Below the pieces are notes generated by a model. That model saw only the letters and a program-made list of their open reading frames with translations. It had not been told where the DNA came from and made no database searches. From the NCBI RefSeq assembly GCF_905397435.1, contig NZ_CAJPVI010000010.1, forward strand, positions 114,404 to 178,403: 64,000 nt of DNA. The letters run 5' to 3'. Each line of letters opens with the position of its first letter. The first letter of the stretch is position 1. The translations under genes were made by a program, and so were the position numbers. Source of the stretch: Cupriavidus numazuensis (lineage in GTDB: Bacteria > Pseudomonadota > Gammaproteobacteria > Burkholderiales > Burkholderiaceae). Positions 38,513 through 47,314 of this stretch are shown here, piece by piece.

Positions 38513-39460
38513 ATGAACGCCTTGCTGATCGAGGAGCATCCGCTGCTCCGGCTCGGGCTGCTGCAGATGCTCGAGAACATCCAGGATTCGGGTCACGTCG
38601 CGGCGCTTGCGCCTGACGAACTCGGGCGAAACGATAACGTGCCGCACAATGCCGACCTGCTGGTGTTCGGCATGCCGGCGGACACGCGCATCGGCTGGGC
38701 GCAACTGCAGGTCGCACGCGAACTGCTGTCGCCGCAGCGCATCCTGATCCTGGCCGACCAATTGCCACTGCACATGCCCGATGCGGACAGTGCACGCAGC
38801 GTCTGCGGCTGCCTGCCCAAGTCGGCTTCGCTGGCAGTGATCGAGGCCGCCATCCGGCTCGCAGTATCAGCAGTGCAAGGGCTGCTGTTCAGCGCCGAGA
38901 TCGGCACCATGCCGTCGGCATCGCGCCCGGCGCTGCCCGTTACGCAATCTCTCGCTTCCGCCACGCCGCTGCCGCCGGCGGCAGCCCAGGCCGACCCGCT
39001 GTCCCTGGCAAGCTGCGCCGGCGCCCCGCGCAGCGCGCTGCGCGCCAGCGTTGCCGTGCGCGACCTGACCGGTCTCCGGCCCGGCCAGCCGCTGTCCGGC
39101 AGTTCGCGTCCGAGCGAGCCGCCTGTCGAGGCCGAGCCGAGCTATGACGAAGCGGAGATGCTCAAGATCACGCCGCGCCAGTACGAGGTACTGGTGCTGC
39201 TGGCACGCGGCTATCCGATCAAGACCGTCAGCCGCATGCTGAACATCTCCGTGGCCACGGTGAAGAGCCATGCCTGCACGCTCTACCAGCGGCTCAAGGT
39301 CCGCAACAAGGGCGAGGCCGTCTATGCGGCCCTGCAGCGCGGCGCCACGCTGGAATGGGTCAGCGGCGACGAGCGCGTGACGCGGGACAGCAGCATGCGC
39401 CCGGTGGTTGCACGCCACAGCGAAGCGGCCGTCTACGAGGCCGCCAGCCCGACGATCTGA
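38513..39460 (+). CDS. LuxR-type response-regulator-like transcription factor with degenerate receiver
   Basis: 315 aa. N-terminal receiver-like domain 1-125 starts MNALLIEEHPLLRLG, with the acidic pair kept, but the phospho-acceptor position reads DLLVFGMP where a receiver would have DLxLLDxxMP: the aspartate is replaced by glycine. The conserved lysine (CLPKSAS) remains. A disordered Ala/Pro linker follows to about 215, then a LuxR HTH (ITPRQYEVLVLLARGYPIK, TVSRMLNISVATVKSHACTL). GGGGAG precedes the ATG. First gene of the polysaccharide region, so it likely regulates it, probably without phosphorylation. Confidence 0.88.
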   Translation: MNALLIEEHPLLRLGLLQMLENIQDSGHVAALAPDELGRNDNVPHNADLLVFGMPADTRIGWAQLQVARELLSPQRILILADQLPLHMPDADSARSVCGCLPKSASLAVIEAAIRLAVSAVQGLLFSAEIGTMPSASRPALPVTQSLASATPLPPAAAQADPLSLASCAGAPRSALRASVAVRDLTGLRPGQPLSGSSRPSEPPVEAEPSYDEAEMLKITPRQYEVLVLLARGYPIKTVSRMLNISVATVKSHACTLYQRLKVRNKGEAVYAALQRGATLEWVSGDERVTRDSSMRPVVARHSEAAVYEAASPTI

Positions 39461-39538
39461 ACGTCAGCACCAGCGCCGCGCCCGCGTGACAAGACGGGCC
39501 GGCGCTGCCCCGGGCATCCCGGGACCGAGGGGTCAGCC

Positions 39539-40459
39539 ATGCCAGCCAGCACTTTCCTGCCCACGTTTTCCGTGTGCGTCTGCACGCGCGACAATCCGGA
39601 CGGCCTGCGGCAAACGCTGCAGTCGATCTTCGAATCCACCATGCCGCCGCACGAGATCCTCGTGTCGGACGACAGCAGCAATTACGAGACGCGGCAGATG
39701 ATGCGCGAGTCGTACGCCGCAATCCCGTATCTGGAGGGGCCACGGCGCTCGCAGGCCGCGAACCGCAACCGGCTCGTGCGCGCGGCGACCGGCTCGCACG
39801 TACTGTTCCTCGACGACAGGACCCTGCTTGGCACGACGTTCCTGCAGCAGATGGCGGAGCGGTTCGCGGACGACTATATCCATCGGGCGCAGGTGGAAGA
39901 CGTGGTCGCGCCCTTGATCCTGACGGGGATGGTGTTGCAGCGCGGGCGGCGCAGCCGGCCGCGCAAGACCACCTTTCTCGGCTACCCGTCCCAGGAATAT
40001 CGCTGCGGAGAACGGTTGCTGGCGGTGGAATTGCCTAGCGCGGTGTTTCCGCGGGAACTGTTCGAACATGCGGGCTTCGACGAAGCCCTGGCCAACGGCT
40101 ACGACGTCACCGAGCTGACCGATCGCGCCGTCTATGCCTACGCGCACCGCATTGAACTGATGCCGAGCGCCGTCAACCTGCATGCCGATGCGGACGGCGA
40201 CGAAGCCAGGCCATCGCCGGAGCGCGAAGCCGCGCGCCTGTATGTGACGCTGCGACGCTACTGGCATGGCCAGCACCGGCCGGTCAAGGCCGCGGCCTGC
40301 CTGGCGGCGGGGCTAGGGCACTGCCTCGCGGTCCAGGTGCTGCATGCAGGCGGACCTGGCGGCGCCCGGTTCTGGCCCACGGCAACCATGTTGCACCGCC
40401 TGCTGCGCAGCCATGCCGCCGATGACGACACCAGCCTGGCCCGGCACGCGCGCATCTGA
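39539..40459 (+). CDS. Glycosyltransferase family 2-like protein
   Basis: 306 aa. FSVCVCTRDNPDGLRQTLQ and PPHEILVSDDSSNYETR give the GT-A nucleotide-binding start; SQAANRNRLVRAATGSHVLF leads to LDDR where many family members have DxD. The C-terminus has no membrane helices. Likely adds a sugar to the repeat unit or to a related glycan; donor unknown. Lies 78 bases after the regulator on the same strand. Confidence 0.82.
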   Translation: MPASTFLPTFSVCVCTRDNPDGLRQTLQSIFESTMPPHEILVSDDSSNYETRQMMRESYAAIPYLEGPRRSQAANRNRLVRAATGSHVLFLDDRTLLGTTFLQQMAERFADDYIHRAQVEDVVAPLILTGMVLQRGRRSRPRKTTFLGYPSQEYRCGERLLAVELPSAVFPRELFEHAGFDEALANGYDVTELTDRAVYAYAHRIELMPSAVNLHADADGDEARPSPEREAARLYVTLRRYWHGQHRPVKAAACLAAGLGHCLAVQVLHAGGPGGARFWPTATMLHRLLRSHAADDDTSLARHARI

Positions 40460-40488
40460 GCGCGCATCTGTCAAAGGGAGCGCGCCGT

Positions 40489-41169
40489 TCAGCGCGACAG
40501 CGCGTCGAGCGAGGCGCTGGCGCGATTGATCGTGATGACCGTCTTGCCGGTCAGCGGATCTTGCTGGATGCGCCGCGAGTAGAAGGTCCTGTCGCCGAAG
40601 ACATCCGTACTGTGGGCCAGCGCCGACTTCTTCAGGTCCACGAACGCGTGCCGGACACCGCCGACCAGCACGAGGACCAGTCCCACGGCAAGCGCCGCGA
40701 GCACGCGAGAGTCCAGCCGCACCATCGGCTGTCGCAGGTTGACCCACGCCACCGGCAAGCCGATGGCGGCGCCTGCAAGCGTCTCGGAGATCGTGTGATA
40801 GCGACCGATCACGAGCGCAAGCGCCACCACCACCACCAGGACCAGTGCCGCCACCAGCCCGAACCGCGCCGCGCGCGGCCCGGCTACCGTGCCCGCCATG
40901 ACGAACAGCACGGGATAGACCGCCGACGTCAGCATCGCATGGCCGCTGATGCTGTAGAGCCTCAGGCCCGGCAGCGACCAGCCCGCGAGTTCGAATGCGA
41001 GCTTGCCCGCCAGCATCAGGCAGAAGCCAATGCCGAACGTGACCAGCCAGAGCACGGCGCGCTTCCAGTGCCCGCAGCACGCCAGGCAGATCGCGATGCA
41101 GCCCACCAGCGGCAGGATCCAGGAGCTTTCCCCGGCGTGGACTATCGGCACCGCGCCCACCCCGTGCAT
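40489..41169 (-). CDS. PAP2-family membrane phosphatase
   Basis: 226 aa, six or so membrane segments. PAP2 motif 2 SISGHAM and motif 3 GRYHTISETLAGAAIG are visible, with Glu where Asp is usual in motif 3; motif 1 is reduced to KLAFELAGW, without the KxxxxxxRP arginine. Could recycle undecaprenyl diphosphate or dephosphorylate a lipid intermediate, but the altered motifs leave activity uncertain. Last gene of a three-gene minus-strand set with an aminotransferase and a sugar transferase. Start chosen at MHGVGAVPI just before the first helix. Confidence 0.82.
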   Translation of the reverse strand: MHGVGAVPIVHAGESSWILPLVGCIAICLACCGHWKRAVLWLVTFGIGFCLMLAGKLAFELAGWSLPGLRLYSISGHAMLTSAVYPVLFVMAGTVAGPRAARFGLVAALVLVVVVALALVIGRYHTISETLAGAAIGLPVAWVNLRQPMVRLDSRVLAALAVGLVLVLVGGVRHAFVDLKKSALAHSTDVFGDRTFYSRRIQQDPLTGKTVITINRASASLDALSR

Positions 41170-41218
41170 CGAACGTCGTGGCGATGACGGTATGCGCAAC
41201 GCCCGGATTCCACGGACA

Positions 41219-42400
41219 TCATGATTCCAGCGTCGCGCATCGCAGCACCTGGCGGACCGTATCCGCGGTCTTGCTGATCTCCGCATCGGTCAGCGTCGGG
41301 TGCACCAGGAACATCAGGCTGGTTTCCCCGAGTTCCCTGGCCACCGGAAGACGCTCGGCGGGGCGCCATCCGGTGCCGTCGAAAGCCTTCTCGAGATAGA
41401 CCTCGGAACATCCGCCGGCGTAACAGGGCACGCCCGCGGCGCTGACCTCCGCCATGATGCGGTCGCGCGTCCAGCCCGGCTGCAGAAGCTCCGGACGCAC
41501 ATAGGCATAGAACTTGTACCAGGCGTGCGTGATGTCCGGATCCGGAAGCGGGATGCGCAAGGCCCGGCTCGACCCGAGCCGCTCGGCCAGCGCCATGGCA
41601 TGCTGCGTGCGGCGCTGCGTCCAGGCGTCGAGCTTGCCAAGCTGTATGCGGCCGATCGCGGCCTGCATCTCGATCATGCGCCAGTTGGTGCCGAACGACT
41701 CGTGCAGCCAGCGGAAGCCCGCCGGATGGGACCGCTCGTAGACCGCCTCCCAGCTCTTGCCATGGTCCTTGAAGGACCACATCCGCGACCAGAGCGTGGC
41801 ATCGCTGGTGGTCACCATGCCGCCTTCCCCGCCCGTGGTCATGATCTTGTCCTGGCAGAAGGACCAGGCGCCGATATCGCCGATGGTGCCGACCGCGCGT
41901 GACTTGTAGCGCGCGCCGTGCGCCTGCGCGCAGTCTTCGATCACGCGAATTCCGCGCGAGCGCGCCAGCGCCATGATTGGATCCATGTCGCACGGATAGC
42001 CCGCAAGGTGCACGCAGATGACCGCGCGGGTGCGCTCGGTCAGCACCGCTTCGATCGTGCGCGCGCTCAGGTTGCCGCTGTCGGGCTCCACGTCGGCAAA
42101 CACCGGGACGGCGCCCGCATTCACCACGCACGAAATGCTCGCAATGAACGTCCGCGGCGTCACAACCACTTCATCCCCGGGGCCGATTTCCAGCGCCTTG
42201 AGCGCGAGGTCCAGCGCCAGCGTGCCGTTGGCGAGCGCCACCGCATGGCTGGCCCCGCACCACTGCGCAAACTCGCGCTCGAAGGCCCGGCATTCATTGC
42301 CGGTCCAGTAGTTGACGCGGTTCGACAGCAGGACCTTGTGGACGGCGTCGGCCTCTTCCGCCGTGAAGCTGGGCCATGGGGAAAATGCGGTATCTAGCAT
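41219..42400 (-). CDS. DegT/DnrJ/EryC1/StrS sugar aminotransferase
   Basis: 393 aa PLP enzyme for nucleotide-sugar transamination. The Schiff-base lysine is K185 in SFCQDKIMTTGGEGGM; VEPDSGNLSARTIEAVL, IEDCAQAHGARYK and VNYWTGNECRAFEREFA are family blocks. Next to a PglC-size sugar transferase and near a WbpM-like dehydratase, so a 4-keto-6-deoxy sugar is the expected acceptor (PglE-like role, inferred). No PglD-type acetyltransferase is adjacent. Confidence 0.92.
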   Translation of the reverse strand: MLDTAFSPWPSFTAEEADAVHKVLLSNRVNYWTGNECRAFEREFAQWCGASHAVALANGTLALDLALKALEIGPGDEVVVTPRTFIASISCVVNAGAVPVFADVEPDSGNLSARTIEAVLTERTRAVICVHLAGYPCDMDPIMALARSRGIRVIEDCAQAHGARYKSRAVGTIGDIGAWSFCQDKIMTTGGEGGMVTTSDATLWSRMWSFKDHGKSWEAVYERSHPAGFRWLHESFGTNWRMIEMQAAIGRIQLGKLDAWTQRRTQHAMALAERLGSSRALRIPLPDPDITHAWYKFYAYVRPELLQPGWTRDRIMAEVSAAGVPCYAGGCSEVYLEKAFDGTGWRPAERLPVARELGETSLMFLVHPTLTDAEISKTADTVRQVLRCATLES

Positions 42401-42482
42401 GGGATGAGCGCGGTAAGTGCAAACTGACTGCAGTCTGCTAGCCGTGAGGAAATGCCGTCCGGTCACCGGACCGGGCCGGCCA

Positions 42483-43076
42483 TCAGTTGCTGCCGTTGAA
42501 CACCGTGGCCGACACCTCGCCCTCGGCGCTGATGTCCTTGCGCCGCAGTACCGTGCCGACCGTGAGCCACATGATGCGCAGGTCCAGCCAGACCGACGCA
42601 TGGTCGACATACCAGACGTCGAGTGAGAACTTCTGCTGCCAGCTCAGCGAGTTTCTGCCGTTGACCTGCGCCCAGCCCGTGATGCCGGGCCTCACGTCAT
42701 GGCGGCGCGCCTGCTCCGCCGAATAGAGCGGCAGGTACGCCAGCAGCAAGGGCCGCGGGCCGACAATGCTCATGTCGCCCTTCAGCACGCACCAGAGTTC
42801 GGGCAACTCGTCGAGGCTCGTCCGGCGCAGGAACCAGCCAAATTCCGTGATGCGTTCCTCGTCGCTCAGCAGTTGGCCCCGCGCATCGCGCGCATCGGTC
42901 ATGGTGCGGAACTTGATGACCTCGAACGTCTTGCCGTGCAGCCCTGCACGCTTTTGCCGGAACAGCACCGGACCGCCGAGCTTCCATCGCACCAGTCCCG
43001 CGACGACCAGCATCGGCACACCAAGCAGCAGCAACGCCAGCGTGGCACACGCGACGTCCAGTACCCGTTTCATCAT
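42483..43076 (-). CDS. Initiating sugar transferase (undecaprenyl-phosphate sugar-1-P transferase, PglC/WcaJ C-terminal type)
   Basis: 197 aa monotopic phosphoglycosyl transferase. One N-terminal membrane segment (ATLALLLLGVPMLVVAGLV), then GGPVLFRQKRAGLHGKTF, VIKFRTMTDARD, RRTSLDELPELWCVLKGDMS, IVGPRPLLLAYLPLYS and VRPGITGWAQVNGRNSLSW. The absence of an N-terminal multi-helix domain matches the small PglC class. AAGGAA lies eight bases before the ATG. It starts the lipid-linked repeat unit at the inner membrane. Divergent from the dehydratase gene. Confidence 0.93.
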   Translation of the reverse strand: MMKRVLDVACATLALLLLGVPMLVVAGLVRWKLGGPVLFRQKRAGLHGKTFEVIKFRTMTDARDARGQLLSDEERITEFGWFLRRTSLDELPELWCVLKGDMSIVGPRPLLLAYLPLYSAEQARRHDVRPGITGWAQVNGRNSLSWQQKFSLDVWYVDHASVWLDLRIMWLTVGTVLRRKDISAEGEVSATVFNGSN

Positions 43077-43556
43077 TGTTTTTTCCTTCCAGGCAGACCC
43101 GGGAGCGCTCGCATGGCGGCAGGGCGCGCCATGGGGCGTATGAACCATCAAAACAGAGTTGGCGAAGGAAAGGAAGGCGCCGGTGTGCGCCACCCCACGC
43201 AAGGCGCCGCGAGCGCCGCGCGCCTGCGTACGCGAGCGAACGCTGGCGCATTGCATGTGATCTGTGACCACCAATAATTGTGACTAGCGATGCGGGACTG
43301 CGTCCTGCATCTACCTACGCTAAGGCCGGGCTTTCCGGCCACCGGCGGACAGGCGTTGTCGACTTTCGCAAGCAGTCGCTGCACTAGCCTGCCACAGCCG
43401 GGATTGAACGGGGCTCACGGGGAGGCAAATGAGTGTGCATCAGCAGTCTGGATCGGGCCGCAGCAGGCCGATCGCATCGAGCACGACGTTATTCTCCGCC
43501 GGGGAGACACGCATGCAACGCGCGTCCCGCCGCCAACGCCTGCCGGGAGCGCTGAC
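43077..43556. promoter_or_regulatory. Divergent promoter region between sugar transferase and dehydratase genes, with TGTGA direct repeats
   Basis: 480 bases, no supported gene. TGTGA words occur at 43256, 43263 and 43279 in the same orientation (spacing 7 and 16) in an AT-richer island containing CCAATAATTGTGACT. They could bind a CRP-like or other activator of the polysaccharide genes. Comparable TGTGA/TCACA words stand upstream of the fibre locus. Confidence 0.4.
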
Positions 43557-45593
43557 ATGACAGACGCGCTTTCGCTCGGGCTTCTCAGGCTGTCGCGCCG
43601 CCAGAAGGTGGCGCTGATGATCGCCGCCGACCTCCTGGCCCTGCCGCTGTGCTTTGCGTGCGCATTGTTCCTGCGGTCCGGGAACCTGGAACTGGTCACG
43701 CGGTACGGGCCGACGCCGGCGCTGGTGATCGCAGCCTGCACGATTCCCGTCTTCTCGCTGAGCGGACTGTATCGCACGGTCGTGCGCTACTTCGACCTGA
43801 AGGTGCTGTGGATCTCGGGCCTTAGCCTGGCGTGCCTGGTGGGCCTGACCTATACGCTGTCGTTCCTTGTCAACGACAGCAGCCTGCCGCGCACGGGCCT
43901 GCTGATCTACTGGTTCATCGCCTTCTCGTACGTAGTCTTCTCGCGCTTCATCGCCCGGGCACTGCTGCATCGTTCGCAGCAGCGGCGCAACGGGCTCGAA
44001 GAACGCAATATCCGCCGCGTCGCGATCTTCGGCGCCGGCGAAGCCGGCTTCCAGCTCGCCGTGGCCATGCGTTCGAGCGCGGAGTACCGTGCCGTCTGCT
44101 TCTTCGACGACGACGCGGCGCTGGACAAGAAGATCTTTGCCGACCTGCCGGTCCACCACACCAGGACCTTGCACGAACAGCTTCAGCAGCGTGCCATCCA
44201 TGAAGTCGTGCTTGCCATTCCGACCCTGTCCTCGGGCAAGCGGCGCCATATCATCGACCTGCTGCACCGCCACGGCGTCAGTGTCCGCACGCTGCCGACG
44301 CTGCTCGAACTGGTGGACCGCAAGATCACCGTACAGTCGATCCGCGACGTCAAGGTGGAAGACCTGCTGGGCCGCGATGCCGTCCCCCCGCGTGAAGACC
44401 TGTTCGCGAAGTGCACGTTCCGCAAGGTGGTGATGGTCACCGGCGCCGGCGGCTCCATCGGCAGCGAGCTGTGCCGGCAGATTGCCACGTGCGAGCCGCA
44501 GCGGCTGATCCTGTTCGACCATTCCGAGTATGCGCTGTACGCGATCGAGCAGGAACTGCGCCAGCGCTATCCGGACCTGCTCATTGCGCCGCACATCGGC
44601 TCGGTGTGCGATGCCACCGCGGTGTCCGCGGCGCTGCGGGGCCAGGGCGTGGATACGATCTATCACGCTGCCGCCTACAAGCATGTGCCGCTCGTGGAAG
44701 GCAATATGTCCGAGGGGATCCGCAACAACGTGCTCGGTTCCTGGACCATCGCCAACATGGCCGACCATTTCGGCGTGCAGACCTGCGTGCTCATCTCGAC
44801 GGACAAGGCCGTGCGCCCCACCAACGTCATGGGCGCCAGCAAGCGCATTGCCGAGCTGGCATTCCAGGCCGCTGCCGCGCGCCCGAATACGCGCACCACG
44901 TTCTCCATGGTGCGCTTCGGCAACGTGCTGGGCTCGTCGGGTTCGGTCGTACCGCTGTTTCGCAAGCAGATCCGCGCGGGCGGCCCGATCACGATCACCC
45001 ACCCTGACGTGATCCGCTTCTTCATGCTGATCCCCGAAGCGGCGCAGCTCGTGATCCAGGCTGGCGCCATGGCCAAGGGCGGCGAGGTGTTCGTGCTCGA
45101 CATGGGCAAGCCGGTACGCATCATCGACCTCGCACGTACCATGATCGAAATGTCGGGACTGGTGGAAAAGAGCCGCAAGAACCCGGCCGGCGATATCGAG
45201 ATCAAGGTGGTTGGCCTGCGCCCCGGCGAAAAGCTCTACGAAGAACTGCTGATCGGCGGCGAGGTCACGCCCAGCGAGCACGCACGCATCATGTGCTCCC
45301 ATGAGCCGCGCCTTGACGAAGCCGAGCTGCAGGAACGGCTCGACCGCCTGTTCCTTGCGTGCGAGTCCCGCGACGAACTGGAGATCCAGATCGCCGTGCA
45401 AGGCCTGGTGCCGGAATACGCGCCTTATTGTTCGATGGATTCGCCGCGCCGCAAGCCGACGCCCGATCCGCAGGAAGCGAGTCCGACGCTGCAGCTGGCG
45501 TTCCTGCGCATCGGATCGCGCAAGCGCGCGGTGGCCGACGGCGGCGCGGACATCGAACACGCAAGTATGCCGAGATCGAACGAAGTCACCTGA
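43557..45593 (+). CDS. Membrane-bound nucleotide-sugar 4,6-dehydratase (WbpM/PglF/CapD-like)
   Basis: 678 aa. Four N-terminal membrane segments (residues about 20-130), a first nucleotide-binding region (VAIFGAGEAGFQLAVAM), then the extended SDR domain from about 295: VVMVTGAGGSIGSELCRQI. The catalytic segment STDKAVRPTNVMGASK has Met in place of Tyr, as in the WbpM family that makes UDP-4-keto-6-deoxy-GlcNAc. Ends with an unusual charged tail of about 50 residues. ATG follows GGGAG. It supplies the substrate for the aminotransferase at 41219 (inference). Confidence 0.92.
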   Translation: MTDALSLGLLRLSRRQKVALMIAADLLALPLCFACALFLRSGNLELVTRYGPTPALVIAACTIPVFSLSGLYRTVVRYFDLKVLWISGLSLACLVGLTYTLSFLVNDSSLPRTGLLIYWFIAFSYVVFSRFIARALLHRSQQRRNGLEERNIRRVAIFGAGEAGFQLAVAMRSSAEYRAVCFFDDDAALDKKIFADLPVHHTRTLHEQLQQRAIHEVVLAIPTLSSGKRRHIIDLLHRHGVSVRTLPTLLELVDRKITVQSIRDVKVEDLLGRDAVPPREDLFAKCTFRKVVMVTGAGGSIGSELCRQIATCEPQRLILFDHSEYALYAIEQELRQRYPDLLIAPHIGSVCDATAVSAALRGQGVDTIYHAAAYKHVPLVEGNMSEGIRNNVLGSWTIANMADHFGVQTCVLISTDKAVRPTNVMGASKRIAELAFQAAAARPNTRTTFSMVRFGNVLGSSGSVVPLFRKQIRAGGPITITHPDVIRFFMLIPEAAQLVIQAGAMAKGGEVFVLDMGKPVRIIDLARTMIEMSGLVEKSRKNPAGDIEIKVVGLRPGEKLYEELLIGGEVTPSEHARIMCSHEPRLDEAELQERLDRLFLACESRDELEIQIAVQGLVPEYAPYCSMDSPRRKPTPDPQEASPTLQLAFLRIGSRKRAVADGGADIEHASMPRSNEVT

Positions 45594-45880
45594 CGTTTCG
45601 GCGTGCGCGCCGCGCGAAGAGAGCCATGCGCGGCGTGCACCAGCGAACGGACTGTGGGTGGCGGCTTGAGTAGTCTGGAACGCAGGGACCGTGCATGGGC
45701 GCGATGTGGCGCCAGACGGCTTCGCGCTCCTCAACCAGCTCGCTTGCCATGGAAAACGTGCGTAATCTTCGCCAGGTCTTTGCCAGCCCCGTTCCGATTC
45801 GCCGCGACCGGGTCGCGGATGTGCCCGACGAGCGGCAACTTCAACGCTCTGCCAGGCATGGCGGGGTCCGGGCAGCCCGC

Positions 45881-47236
45881 ATGCAGGAACCGATACTGTC
45901 CTGGTTGCGGCAGATCCTGGCGGAGCGGTTCGGACACCGCTTCCTGCTGCGCGACGACGGCAACGGATATGTCAGCCTCGGCATCGCGGACGACCCGCGC
46001 GTGATCGAAATTGCGAGCACGCCGGGCCAGTTCATCGATGGCGATGGCGGCAGCGACCTGTGCCATGGCACCTGGGACGCCGCGCTCGAAGGCTGGCAGC
46101 CCGCAATTGCAGGCGTGCTGCCCGCGCCCGGCCTGGCGGGCGTATCCGGTCCGCTGATCGAGCGCACAGCGGGTGGGTATCGCGTGCACTACGACATTCT
46201 GGGCTTCGCCTACTGGATGCTGACCCGGCAGGAGGAAGTCGGACGCAGCGACCTGGACGAGCATGGCCGCTTTCCCGCCACGGCATCGCACGCGTTCCGG
46301 CATGGCTATCTCGAGCGCCCGGTCGTCGACGAATGGCTGCACGTGCTGGGCCAGGTGATGGGCAGGCTTTGGCCAACGCTGCCGCTGGCCAGGCATCACT
46401 ACCGCCTGTGCGTGTCGCACGATGTCGACATGCCCAGCCGCTACGGCTTCGTGCGCGCGAAGACCATGCTGCGGCGCATGGCCGCCGACGTGCTGAAGCA
46501 CCGCGACTTTCATTCGGCGCTAACCGCCCCGCGCTTCTGGCGCGGCACACGCAGCACCCTGCACCCCGACGATCCGGCCAACACCTTCGACTGGATCATG
46601 AGCTTGTCCGAGTTCCAGGGCATCTCGAGTGCTTTCTATTTCATCTGCGGGCGCACGCATCCCGACCGCGATGCCGACTACGAGCCCGAGCATCCCGCCA
46701 TCCGGCATCTCATGCGCCGCATCCACCTGCGCGGCCATGAAATCGGCCTGCATCCGAGCTACAACACCTATCTCGCGCCGGCGTCCCTGCAGCGCGAGGC
46801 CACACGCCTCAAGCGCGTCTGCGCCGAAGAAGGCATCGAGCAGCCAGCGTGGGGCGGCCGCATGCATTTCCTTCGCTGGGAGCAGCCGACGACGCTGCGC
46901 TACTGGGAAGACGCGGGCATGGACTATGACAGCACGCTCGGATATGCGGACCGGCCGGGCTTCCGCTGCGGCACGTGCTTCGAGTATCCGGCCTTCGATC
47001 CGGTGGCGCGCCATGCGCTGAAGATTCGGGTACGGCCGCTGATCGCGATGGAATGCACCATCATCGCCCAGCGCTACATGAACCTCGGCCTGGGCGATAC
47101 CGCGCGTGCGAAGTTCACCGAACTGGTCGGCCGCTGCAAGGCCGTCAACGGCACCTTCACGCTGCTGTGGCACAACGCGGAACTGTGCACGCCGGCGCAC
47201 CGCGCGCTGTACCGCGACGTGCTCGCGCAATTCTGA
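45881..47236 (+). CDS. Polysaccharide deacetylase-like protein with N-terminal DUF7033-type domain
   Basis: About 451 aa from MQEPILSWLRQILAERFGH; ATG at 45749 in the same frame would add 44 residues of unclear sense. The C-terminal half has a NodB-type fold: LCVSHDVDMPSRYGFVRAK (HD metal-site start), ISSAFYFICGRTHPDRDADY, HLRGHEIGLHPSYNTYLAP (the second metal histidine motif) and GTFTLLWHNAEL. Such two-domain proteins are common in polysaccharide loci. Cytoplasmic location is suggested by the lack of a signal. Substrate unknown. 287 bases separate it from the dehydratase gene; that gap shows no gene. Confidence 0.85.
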   Translation: MQEPILSWLRQILAERFGHRFLLRDDGNGYVSLGIADDPRVIEIASTPGQFIDGDGGSDLCHGTWDAALEGWQPAIAGVLPAPGLAGVSGPLIERTAGGYRVHYDILGFAYWMLTRQEEVGRSDLDEHGRFPATASHAFRHGYLERPVVDEWLHVLGQVMGRLWPTLPLARHHYRLCVSHDVDMPSRYGFVRAKTMLRRMAADVLKHRDFHSALTAPRFWRGTRSTLHPDDPANTFDWIMSLSEFQGISSAFYFICGRTHPDRDADYEPEHPAIRHLMRRIHLRGHEIGLHPSYNTYLAPASLQREATRLKRVCAEEGIEQPAWGGRMHFLRWEQPTTLRYWEDAGMDYDSTLGYADRPGFRCGTCFEYPAFDPVARHALKIRVRPLIAMECTIIAQRYMNLGLGDTARAKFTELVGRCKAVNGTFTLLWHNAELCTPAHRALYRDVLAQF

Positions 47237-47314
47237 GACAACCGTGAGACGACCGTTAGACTACCGCGAGCCCCCCGCGCCGCGCGCGCGGCGGGCCGCC
47301 AGTGGATCAGGCCA

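Noticed and set aside
43440..45734. Minus-strand open frame of 764 codons opposite the 4,6-dehydratase
   Set aside because: Exact antisense of a well-recognised SDR/dehydratase; composition rich in Arg, His and Gln typical of mirror frames.
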